Below are positions 23,560-32,749 of a stretch of 64,000 nucleotides of DNA, one piece after another. Each line of letters opens with the position of its first letter. The first letter of the stretch is position 1. Source of the DNA: Lunularia cruciata (taxonomy: Eukaryota; Streptophyta; Marchantiopsida; Lunulariales; Lunulariaceae); NCBI GenBank assembly GCA_948567375.1, contig OX419762.1, positions 39,351,034 to 39,415,033 of the forward strand. Direction: 5' to 3'. The notes under the pieces were generated by a model that was not told the origin of the DNA, did no database searches, and saw nothing but the letters and a program-made list of their open reading frames with translations. The translations under genes and the position numbers were made by a program.

Positions 23560-23990
23560 GGGGAATTAAAGTACCACAAGCAAGCACCTTCCAAGATTTC
23601 AAAGAGTGTGATCTTGAGATAGTAAGAGGAAAGAGAAGAGAATTTGCAACAGAAAAAAGAATTGGGTGAGAGAGAGTGAAGGAGAAATTTGAGAGTTCAG
23701 GAAGAGGGAGAAAGAGTGTAAGACACACAAAAATTTGAGAGAGAAAGAGTGAGACTTACTAATTTTAGCAAGAAGATGAGATAGAAATTTGAGAAGAAGA
23801 AGAGAAGGTGAAATTGTAATAGAATTCAAAATTCAAAAGGAAGTAGAGAGGGTGAGATAGATATTGAGAAGATTGGAAGAGGCTATAATCAAGAGAGAAG
23901 AAAGGGAAAGAAGATAAGAGAGAATAAGTGAAGTAGAAGGTGAGATCACAAACCTAATGAGAAAGTAGTGAGAAGAACCTAAGAAACCAA
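23560..23990 (+). repeat. strand-asymmetric purine-rich tract
   Basis: For about 430 bp the plus strand is dominated by GA words (GAGAGAG, GAAGAAGAG, AGGGAGAAAGAG), with pyrimidines rare. The opposite strand gives misleading Ser/Leu/Phe-rich frames. Such tracts can form triplex DNA or be a decayed GA microsatellite. Confidence 0.6.
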
Positions 23991-23999
23991 AGAGAGGAG

Positions 24000-24635
24000 T
24001 GCAAGACTATCAAAGAATGAATTCTCCTAAGTACAAGAAGGTTCAAGATTTTCAAAACATGAAAGATATAAACAAAGGCATTTAGCTTCATCCCTTGAAA
24101 GATTACATGACCCATATCAACTGGGCATGGTTAGACAAAACTCAAATTAGGGCATTGTGGAAGAAATTTAGAAGGCAGATCTTGCCTTCCTTGGCCTCAA
24201 AGTAGCAATTGGCCTTGACTACCTCCACATAAGTTTTTCTTCCAATTGTTGATTTATCATAAAAAAAATTCTGATTTTCATTTCTAATTTATGATTTCTT
24301 GAATTCTATGTTTGCAAGAAAATATCATCATTGAGACCAAAACCCAAAACCCTAGGTGAGCCTTTAAAGCCCCACTCTATCCCAAGCAAAGCTGAAAATA
24401 AACCCTAGCAAAGGCTACTCCCAAGCACACGGAGCCCATCTTTCAAGCAAGACTTGATTCTAGACAAGCAAATCCCTAACCATACTCAAGCAAGACACAT
24501 AGTTGCGAAAAAATACCCACCTCTAGCAAGTGGATACCAAATTGCCTAAGCAAAGTCCAATTTTCTCACAAGTAGTGCACTTGTTGCTCAAGTGAAGCCT
24601 ATTTTCTGCAATCAAAGCCTAAACACCACGAGTGG
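24000..24635. other. intergenic DNA with recurrent AAGCAAAGCC words
   Basis: CAAGCAAAGCC- and CAAGTGAAGCC-like phrases recur from about 24,380 to 24,700. Comparable words appear at 28,770-28,970. No gene recognised. Confidence 0.4.
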
Positions 24636-24639
24636 ATCC

Positions 24640-25420
24640 TATACTCCACAAGTGAAGCCTATCCTCCATGAGCAAAGACCACCCTAAGCAAGCAAAGCCC
24701 TCTATTTTTTTGGGACTTGGTTGGATGTTTCCTTCAATCAGAGTTAGATTTTTCTTGTAGTTTGATTTTAGTGTTTTGAGGTTGTCATTTATAACATGTT
24801 GTAGGTTGCTTTTGGCATTGAGTTTGTGAGGAGTTCGGATTGTGTGATGTACATCAAGATAGTAAGGAGGACATCTTTCAAGTTGACCTTGGATTGTATT
24901 AGAAATGCATATGCTTTGGGCATTGGGAGTACAAGGAAGAGGAGATATGTTCTTAATGGATTGTGAAAGATTGGTTTCCATTTGGGATTCACAACCAAGA
25001 GATATTTGATGAAGTGATGTGTGTACCAAACATGGAGACCATTTTTCTAGATGTTTTGCACATTTCTTATCTCCACCCAAAAGCCAAAGGTAGTACATGA
25101 GCATGTTATCTTGCATGGGAAGACCAAGGTAGCAAGAGCTGACAAGGATTATGGTTGGGTGGAGTTGATGCTCCTTGTAGTTGATGCCAAGTTGTGATAC
25201 TTGTAAAAGTAGGTCAGATCTCTAGATGAAAAATGTTTCAAGCAAAGCTTTTGTGGGAAAATTTCTCACCCACCTATTCATGGAGAGTGGATTCATGGAT
25301 GAGAAGATTTCATATGATACCAACCATGTGGAGAGGGTACTATGTCTATGAAGTAGAGGAGGAAGATAAGCACAAGGACCAAGAAGAGGAAGAGGATGAG
25401 TGAGAGAAAGTTAAGATCTT
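24640..25420 (+). pseudogene. unrecognised plus-strand coding remnant
   Basis: The plus strand reads in one frame with scattered stops. Segments include IEFVRSSDCVMYIKIVRRTS near 24,820, HVILHGKTKVARADKDYGW near 25,100 and an acidic/basic tail (EEEDKHKDQEEEEDE in another frame near 25,370). A 165-codon frame on the opposite strand overlaps it but has a less protein-like composition. The family is unknown; a retroelement gag is one possibility. Confidence 0.35.
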
Positions 25421-25625
25421 TTATGAAAACTTCATTTTTTATTTGTATAATTTTTACAATATTTTTCAATAATTACTCTTGTTAATTAAGATTTTTAATT
25501 ACTTCACAATTAATCCTTATTTTTATTTGATTACATGTCATTGTACCCATGTTTATCCTTAGGTGACCTACTACCCCACTTGCCTTCAGAGAAGGAGAAA
25601 GAGAGCTAATAGAGAGTGAGTATAA

Positions 25626-25890
25626 TTTCACTATTGAGGAGAGGACTAGTGTTGAGAGATTAGAGCATACTCTAGTAGAGTATGAGGATTCTTTCACTAC
25701 AATACAAAAGACTAGGGTTGAGAGATTGGCTAGTTAGAGCATACTATAGAAGAGCATAAGGATCATTTCACTATGACAAAGAGGACTAAGGTTGAGAGAT
25801 TGGCCCATTTAGACCATACTCTTAGCATAATGCAAGGATCATTTCACTACTATGGAGTGGACTAGAGTCAAGAGATTGGCCAAGTTAGAT
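25626..25890 (+). repeat. four imperfect 66-76 bp tandem units
   Basis: TTTCACTA…GACTAGGGTTGAGAGATTGG-like units start at about 25,626, 25,692, 25,766 and 25,842. They read as a degenerate charged, probably coiled-coil frame containing RVERL. Confidence 0.65.
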
Positions 25891-26087
25891 AGGCTTGTGT
25901 CCCACCAAGAGGCTATGGCAGAGGAGTTCAAGATTATGGACGAGTTCTATGCTCAAGAGTTGACTATTACAAGGGAGATGTGAAAGGAGTCCCATCAAGC
26001 TTATGAGCAGTTCAAGATAGTATAGAGATAGTTATATGTTTGTAGTCTCAAATGTACATTGTATAGAGTGCCACTCATGAAACTCAA

Positions 26088-26552
26088 ATGAAGTATATAG
26101 AGAGTGTCACTTATGGGACTCAAAGATCATGTACAAAGTGCATCACTCATGAGCCTAGGGGAGAGCCTAGTGTTCTTACATTTGACATGGATATTATTTC
26201 TTGGAGACCTCAAGTGTTCGATGACCTTGCACCCTCACTCACTTTCAAACATACACATGAGGAGATAGAGTGGCTTGAAGAGAGGAGTATGGCTATATTT
26301 TATGAGCTTTCTCAACTTAGCATGTTGAGAGAGAAGATGAGTATAATTAAACATACACATGAGGAGATAGAGTGGCTTGAAGAGAGGAGTATGGCTATAT
26401 TTTATGAGCTTTCTCAACTTAGCATGTTGAGAGAGAAGATGAGTATAATTAAACATACACATGAGGAGATAGAGTGACTTGAAGAGAGGAGTATGGCTAT
26501 ATTTTATGAGCTTTCTCAACTTAGCATGTTGAGAGAGAAGATGAGTAGAATT
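26088..26552 (+). pseudogene. coiled-coil-like frame with three 102-bp repeats
   Basis: A plus-strand frame of about 130 codons starts at an ATG at 26,088 and runs into three near-identical 102-bp units at 26,247, 26,349 and 26,451. Each adds a 34-residue charged block (HEEIEWLEERSMAIF…SMLREKM) with heptad-like spacing of Leu/Ile/Met. Because 102 is divisible by three the duplications keep the frame. The third unit has a TGA in place of Trp. The sequence before and after it is also charged and readable but interrupted. Protein family unknown. Confidence 0.5.
26247..26552 (+). repeat. tandem repeat, 3 x 102 bp
   Basis: The three units are nearly identical; the third differs by GTGACTT for GTGGCTT and at its distal edge. 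Low divergence in otherwise decayed DNA means the duplication is recent. Confidence 0.9.
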
Positions 26553-26559
26553 AGACAAT

Positions 26560-27796
26560 TTATTCCTCTGATCATTTATATTGGTGATAAGCAGAGGTAG
26601 ATTTTGGTTTTGGATCTTGGTTGTCTTGTATATATTATGTGGGATACAAGTCCTATCTGAAGGACCTTGGTAGAGCATTTAGTGTGATCTCATTATAGAA
26701 GTAGGAGTAAATTTAATTATATATGACAGCTTAGAGTTAAAGAGTTTGTGGAGTATTATCTCACTTGGTTTGAGGTTATCATTTGGATGGATAAGACAAG
26801 AGTAAAGGTAAAGCATTTCCTTCTATCTATGTGAGATGAGGGTTTCTTCTTCCCTACGGGTGTACACACAAGGGAGTGCCTCATGATATAGGAGATGGAT
26901 ATAGGGATAGGCTTTAAGGTTTCACCTATAGACCTTAAGGTGCATTCATGGCTTTGGATCTATGCCTTTGAGATATATTGATAGTTGATAGTGTAGTCCT
27001 TCTCTATTGCAAGAACCATTCTTATGGTGCTATTCATTCTCCAACATTTACTCCTTTTTCTAACAAGAGTAGTAGATTTACATACTTCATCTTGGGACCT
27101 TTTGAGAGCTCATTTAGATAGATTCCAAGTAGCTACACACTCTCATATAGACTTCCTTGGCTCAAAGCAGAGATCAAGTCATCTTAGGTAGTATAGTGTG
27201 GATCCATACAAGCTTGGTTCTATGTTTTAAGATCACTTCCATGTGCCAAGTTGAGTGGGATTGGATGTGGAGATATAGTCCAATGTAGGTCCATCAACAT
27301 ATCTTTTGATGCCTTGATGATGCACTCCATTGACTTGGAATGGACAAATAGCTTTAGACCTTCTATGATGCACTATAGTGTATTGGAGTTGAGTATTTCT
27401 ACATTGACTCATTACATTTGTATATATCTTTTTTTATATATCTATATATGGGTAAATTTTCACCAATATTGCTTATTGGCCACCTATTTATTCTTAATTT
27501 ATACCGACTATGTTGTTTTGGTTTATTTTGGTGCATATGTTAGTGTGCATTTTGGTGAATATGTTTATGTTTGGGTTAATACTTGTGCATATGTTTTTGA
27601 TAATGTGGACCATGCAATTTAGTGAATATATTTATGTTAGGATAAATAAGTGTGCATATGTTTGTGATAATGTGAAAGACCTTGGATGTGTTTTAATTAT
27701 GTCACATGTTTATGATAGTGTTGAAGACATTGAATATGTTTTCATTATGTCATATTATGTTTGGTAGTGTGAAATAAGTTTGTAATTAGTCTATTA
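26560..27796. other. decayed coding-like DNA and low-complexity tail
   Basis: From 26,700 to 26,990 the plus strand keeps a broken readable frame (VEYYLTWFEVIIWMDKT, then KVKHFLLSM) that probably belongs with the coiled-coil remnant. From about 27,500 to 27,770 there are imperfect repeats of GTGCATATGTTT and GATAATGTG. No family recognised. Confidence 0.4.
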
Positions 27797-27801
27797 TCTA
27801 T

Positions 27802-28542
27802 TGTAGTACCAATAGCTAGACATATTATTTAGAGGTGAAATTTGGTTTGGTAATGTCTAGAAGGATGTTAGATATAATGAAATAAATAGATCAGATAGAG
27901 GTATCACCAAAAAAGTACTTTTACTAATATGGCAGAAATCAAAATAGACTTGAAAACCTTAGAACCAATAACTAGAGATATGATCTAGAGGTGAAATTTG
28001 GTTTGGTAACATCTGAAAGAATGTTATACATGATGAACTAAATAGATTAGAAAGAGGTATCACCAAAAGGTTAATTCTACTAATAGGGCAGAAACCAAAA
28101 TATGCTTGAAATCTTGAGGTAATTTTGAGGGCCCAAATGAATGAATTAGGCCTCAAAAATATGCAGATTTTCCTCCAAGAAATAAAGGGTGGCCTCCTTT
28201 CACCACCCCACCTCACCCCTTTGTCTCATCAAGAGCTTTCCAATGGTACCTCACACATACGATTTAGAGATTCCTACAAGAAGACTCTAAAGATTCTCTT
28301 TGGTCAACATTGGTTTGACCAACCAGATAGGACCAAATCCAACATGTCACCCATGCATGCATCTAATCTAAGGGTGGAGATCAATGAAATCTCACAAATC
28401 CATGTATTTGATCCAATGCTTCTATTGAGTGTCTCTACTTTGCTACATAATAAAGCCAAAGTGTTCCTTTGTGGCATTGGAGTTTGAGTATAAAAATTGT
28501 GTTTTCTCTTTTCTGTTTCTCTATTATCCTCGGAACATTACA
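27802..28542 (+). mobile_element. solo LTR, chromovirus family A (diverged)
   Basis: The 741-bp sequence runs TGTAGTACC to GAACATTACA and matches family A LTRs along its length with many substitutions. Flanks are TCTAT and CCTAA, a poor 5-bp duplication. This is the most diverged family A LTR here. Confidence 0.75.
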
Positions 28543-28547
28543 CCTAA

Positions 28548-29390
28548 TAGCCTAAGAAAAAAATTTTAGCCAAGTCTTGGCACTTTTTGCTAAAAATTTA
28601 ATCTGGACTATTGTAGCCAAGAGTTATATGCAGCCAAGGAGCTAGATGATCTTTGCAAAGTACTTGAGTTACTTAAGTTATGTACACATGGATAATTACT
28701 CAGGTTACCTAGAGAATTACTCAAGTTACATACACCTTAGAGGTTAAGCAACTATAAAGTAATGAAGATTTAAGTACTTCAAAGGCACAAGCAAAGCCTT
28801 GTTATGGGGTAAGTAGTACTCATTGGGGTGAGCAGACCTTCCACCCCCCCAACGAACACCTTGCAAGGGTGAGCAAGCCCAAATAGATCCAAGCAAAGCT
28901 TGCTAGTAGATGAGTGAGGACTCTTATAGTGTGAGCAAACACTCATTATAATGAGCAATACTATGATTGAAACCCCTCTTCGAGCAATTCCATACACCTA
29001 TGATCCACACATGCAGTCAATTCAAGAAAGAAAACATAAAATTTTATATCTTTTGCACTAGAGGAGAAAAATACACGTATTTCATCTAGTCTAATCCGAT
29101 ATCATCTACACTAGCTCTAGATCTACAAGGGATAATAATTCATATATTGCATCATATTGCATCTAGTCCACTATCATCTACACTAGCTATCATCATTTAT
29201 AGCTACACTAGCTATAAAGAGTTGCTATCATCTACATTAGATTTGCAAGAACTATAATCTAGATCAGTATTACAAGTCTATGCAAGTTGTGAATCTATTT
29301 TTGATAACATAGACATAATTCTCTTAATCTCATTGGGTTATTTCCCTTATCTAGTTAATTCCAAATTCATCACATAAAACCATTTTTCTT
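28548..29390. other. intergenic DNA with short local repeats
   Basis: It contains AAGCAAAGC words (28,780-28,910) and repeated CTATCATCTACACTAGCT phrases (29,090-29,250). No gene, RNA or element boundary was identified. Confidence 0.4.
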
Positions 29391-29399
29391 TATCATTTA

Positions 29400-30140
29400 T
29401 TTTTTTGAACTTCAATTTCTAAGTCCTTCATTTCCATTTGACTTCAATTTTTACTCTTTATCTCTCAATCTTGGTCACTTTTTGAGTGTTGATCTTTAAT
29501 AATTTACATCTTTCTCTTGCCTATAGAGAATTATTCTTGAGTTTTGTATAGCTAACCATATCCTATGCAATCAAAGAAAGAGTAAGGATCATCTTTGGAT
29601 TTGCTTTTGAGGATTTCCTCCTCTTGTGTGAGGTTTCTTGTTGCTTTTCTTCTCCCTCTCCATCTTTTCTATCTATTCCTACTTTGGATGGAATTTTGGT
29701 ACCACTTGCTCTTATAGGAATTTCTTGAGCTATTGGACTTGGACTTGGAAAATCTTCCTTGAACTTGTCTACCCTATCAAACCTCTCTTGGGTGCCATGA
29801 ACTAAAAATGGAAATGAATGGGATGTATTGAATAGGAATCATAGTGAAGACCTTCAATGAGATGGGTTGAAGAGAAATGCTTGTGACATTTGTGAAATCT
29901 TTGAAATAGAGTACCTTCTTGCATAATTTCCTCCTCTTCTGTAATGTAACTTTGCTTCCCATTTCATCCACTTTGCTTGCCCATTCAGATATGTTTAATT
30001 CACTCCCAATCCCCATACTTACAAGCCATAAGGGAAAATTTTTGCTCTACCCCCAAACAATGCACCTATTTGGTCAAAATGAGTACAAAGGTGATTCAAT
30101 TTATGATCTATAGTTTTCCATCCTTGCCCAATATCCTTCT
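29400..30140 (-). pseudogene. unrecognised minus-strand coding remnant, proximal part
   Basis: From 30,140 leftward the minus strand reads about 40 codons without a stop (DIGQGWKTIDHKLNHLCTHF). A shifted frame of about 79 codons follows (ELNISEWASKVDEMGSKVTL, then KRRKLCKK), then Lys/Arg/Ser-rich sequence with stops down to about 29,400. No domain recognised. The frame continues on the other side of the family B solo LTR at 30,146-30,510. Confidence 0.4.
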
Positions 30141-30224
30141 CCATGTGTAACAATATGGAATTTATAGGCAATTTAGTCAAGACTAACAAAGTAGCAAATA
30201 GGCCAAATTAACCAAGAATTATAA

Positions 30225-30237
30225 GAATATTCTAGAA
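30225..30237. promoter_or_regulatory. heat-shock-element-like trimer in family B solo LTR
   Basis: GAATATTCTAGAA contains GAA, TTC and GAA at exact 2-nt spacing. Further GAAGCTTC dimers lie at 30,320-30,327 and 30,380-30,387, leading toward the TATA box. Confidence 0.55.
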
Positions 30238-30408
30238 GTATCTAGGAAGCTATTTGGTAACATCCAAGTACTGGGTAATGCATATGCCAAGTGGTGATTT
30301 CTAGGAGTAAGCTTCTTGGGAAGCTTCTCAATAAGCTTAGCTTGCACTCTAAGAAGGTGGGTTTTAGGAGGCTTCCTAAGAAGCTTCTCAAGAGCCTTGT
30401 ATGTTTCC

Positions 30409-30416
30409 TATAAATA
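30409..30416 (+). promoter_or_regulatory. TATA box of family B LTR
   Basis: TATAAATA is present in the same relative place in all five family B LTRs, downstream of the GAA/TTC-rich U3 segment and upstream of a conserved AGCTCATGCTAGGCATT stretch. Confidence 0.6.
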
Positions 30417-30515
30417 CCAAAGCCCAAGCTCATGCTAGGCATTTGGAGTTTCCTTCATTGAGTCCCAATGTGATCTTCCATTCTCCTATTTCTCTCTTTG
30501 GTCTTTTACACCATG

Positions 30516-30720
30516 AGACCCTTGCTTGTATATTTATCTTTCCAATCCCTTATGTCTTTATAGGATTTCATGTAACATGATCATTTTTTCTACAATCTCT
30601 CATCATTAATAGACCCAAGAAACCTCATCCCAAATCTCACACAAAAATTATTCATGGAGCTAAATGAAAGTCTTTTGAATTGGTTTCTTGAAAAGTGCCC
30701 CATTTAATTTCTTAAAATGC
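30516..30720 (-). pseudogene. unrecognised minus-strand coding remnant, distal part
   Basis: The minus strand reads MKSYKDIRDWKDKYTSKG and runs in frame into the remnant at 30,140 when the solo LTR is discounted. Upstream it is broken by stops. Product unknown. Confidence 0.35.
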
Positions 30721-30724
30721 TCAA

Positions 30725-31770
30725 GGTACTCCAAATAATCAATAATTTGTGCACAAAGATGGGAGGTCATTCAAAAATTATCTTTGTCACATTTTGCATC
30801 ACATTTTGCTTTGCTATCCAAGGAAAGAGTAGACCGAGTAGATTGTATTGGCACTAGTGGAACACTCAACACCATTTGCCAGAGATCTTCAAATCTAAAA
30901 TTATCAACAATTGGGAAGGTACTAATAGAAGAGTGAGGAGAATTATGATAAGAGAAGGAAAGTCAATAGCTCTATATTGCAATTGATAAAGAGAGAGAGA
31001 TGCGGAATGGGAAGATGTGTAGGAATTGTAATATGAGAGTTTATGTCATGCATTGTTCACTAAATTCAATTCTAATTCTATAATATTGAAGGTACCTATG
31101 AAAGGCTTCAAGTTTCAAGTTTGGCACATTGTGTTTAAATTTATTCAAGTTAGAGTGATGTTAGGGAGGTTTAGTTGTAATTTTGGTGCTCATATGTCAC
31201 TCCATACTTTCAAATACTTGGACCCAACAAATTTCACATGGATACTTGCTACTCCAATTTGAGTTTCTATGCAAGAATATGGCATCCAAATTCTAAATCT
31301 TATTTCAGCTTGAGAATATGGCACCCAGAAGTTGCTTAATAATGTTTGTTAATGATGTTAGCACCCATAAATCAATCAAAAGGTTCCGAGGCACTTCGCA
31401 TCTATTTGCATCCAATAACCTTCATAAAAAAACAGCTTATATATTGTACTAACCATGGTTTATGCCCAAGAATATGCACCCATCCCTTATGTTTCTACCT
31501 TTGAGTACCTCAAAGTCACTTGCAGGATAGCATTCAAATCTCACATTTCAATTTTGAGATGTTAGATTATGACACATGGCAAGTTTTGGGAATACTTCTT
31601 ATGAAGTTGTGACATGTGGCATTGGTTCTTAAACCTCCTTACTCAAAATGCTTGCCTAATCCTTCTTGTAAACCTTCTATAACTATGTTAATTTGGCCAC
31701 TCCTCAAAAATTGAAATGCCTCATCATCCCATAAATTTTTTTGATGAAGAGTTCATTAACCTTGCAGTTT
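30725..31770. other. intergenic DNA, no gene recognised
   Basis: Only short frames without motifs on both strands. Confidence 0.4.
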
Positions 31771-31773
31771 TTT

Positions 31774-31853
31774 ATGGGGTCTCATAAAATTATTTACTGT
31801 AATTTCCTATAGCCATAAAGATCCCATTAAAAAAAATCTCGAAACCTCCTAAT
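31774..31853 (+). mobile_element. MITE-like element, copy 2 (short)
   Basis: The 80-bp sequence starts ATGGGGTCTCATAA and ends GAAACCTCCTAAT, matching the reverse complement of the ends of the element at 4,867-5,042. The interior is shortened. It supports a repeated family with inverted ends. Confidence 0.45.
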
Positions 31854-31859
31854 AAAATT

Positions 31860-32740
31860 TTTTATATTTTTCTTTATTTATTTATTTTATAGTGTGCTTT
31901 ATATAGAAGCATACTAGAGTTTATGATGCCTTTTGAGACAATGTGACATAGGTCCTACATTCTACATGGTTCTAAGTATAGATTGATAGGTGATTGAACT
32001 TGCTAGACCACCTCCTTGGTATGTGAGAGTAGATATAATGACTTTCAAGAATAGACACTGAGCTTTATTTGACCATTAGCATACTCTACCAACCTCTTAC
32101 AAGTAAAGATATTGGCACAAGTAGCCATCTTGGCAAACGTAAAAATGTTCATTGCTATAAAGAGTACCCTATGTATGTCCTTTGATAGCTTTGTGTATTT
32201 AGCTATAAGGATTTGTGTGCATCTTCATCATTATTTTGATGGTCTTCGTTAAGAAGTAACATAAGGTTCACTGAAAAAGAGATGATTATGGTAGTCTTGC
32301 TAACTATACTTACTTTATGTTTCAAATATAGAGTCTCATGCACTTTACAATGCTCCTAGACATTGGGTCTTCATTGATTTGTAGTGGTAATTAGATTTCC
32401 CATTATATTTAGTACCCTCCATTTATCATATAGACTACTACAGTACCTATATCACACAATTTAGCAATATACTACTTTGATTCTTTCTTGTTCTTCCCTG
32501 ATTCCTTTCTTTGCTTCCCTTTCGCTTCTTTATGTGGCCATAGTTTTGCATGGGGTTCTTGCCCTTCTTCCTTGGGTTTCGCAAGCTTCCTTTTTTACTT
32601 CTTGGTAGTTTGTATTTCTTTTTCTTTTCCCTTCGAGGTACTTTATTTGGCTCAAAATCCACTATGACTAATGTAAAATGTTTCGATAGTTTCTGAATTA
32701 GACAATGTAATCCTGTATGGCGTACCATCATATGATTACA
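31860..32740. other. intergenic DNA with one Lys/Arg-rich frame
   Basis: The minus strand has a 94-codon ATG frame at 32,447-32,731 that is extremely Lys/Arg-rich (RREKKKKYKLP). It has no recognised domain, and low complexity can keep such frames open by chance, so I do not call it a gene. Confidence 0.35.
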
Positions 32741-32749
32741 TCTAGTTCA

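Larger units (their letters stand above)
30146..30510 (+). mobile_element. solo LTR, gypsy family B, with perfect target duplication
   Basis: The 365-bp LTR runs TGTAACAATATGG to GTCTTTTACA in plus orientation, with identical CCATG on both sides (30,141-30,145 and 30,511-30,515). It splits a minus-strand frame that becomes continuous when the LTR and one CCATG are ignored. It lacks the expanded 63-bp array of B1. Confidence 0.9.

Noticed and set aside
24619-25116. 165-codon minus-strand open frame
   Set aside because: The opposite strand reads more like a protein remnant. This frame has no domain and starts without supporting context.
26247-26552. possible CRISPR-like array
   Set aside because: Units are contiguous 102-bp tandem copies without spacers, in a plant genome. 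This is an ordinary tandem duplication.
32447-32731. 94-codon Lys/Arg-rich minus-strand frame as a nuclear protein gene
   Set aside because: Composition is low-complexity and no domain or conserved neighbour supports it.
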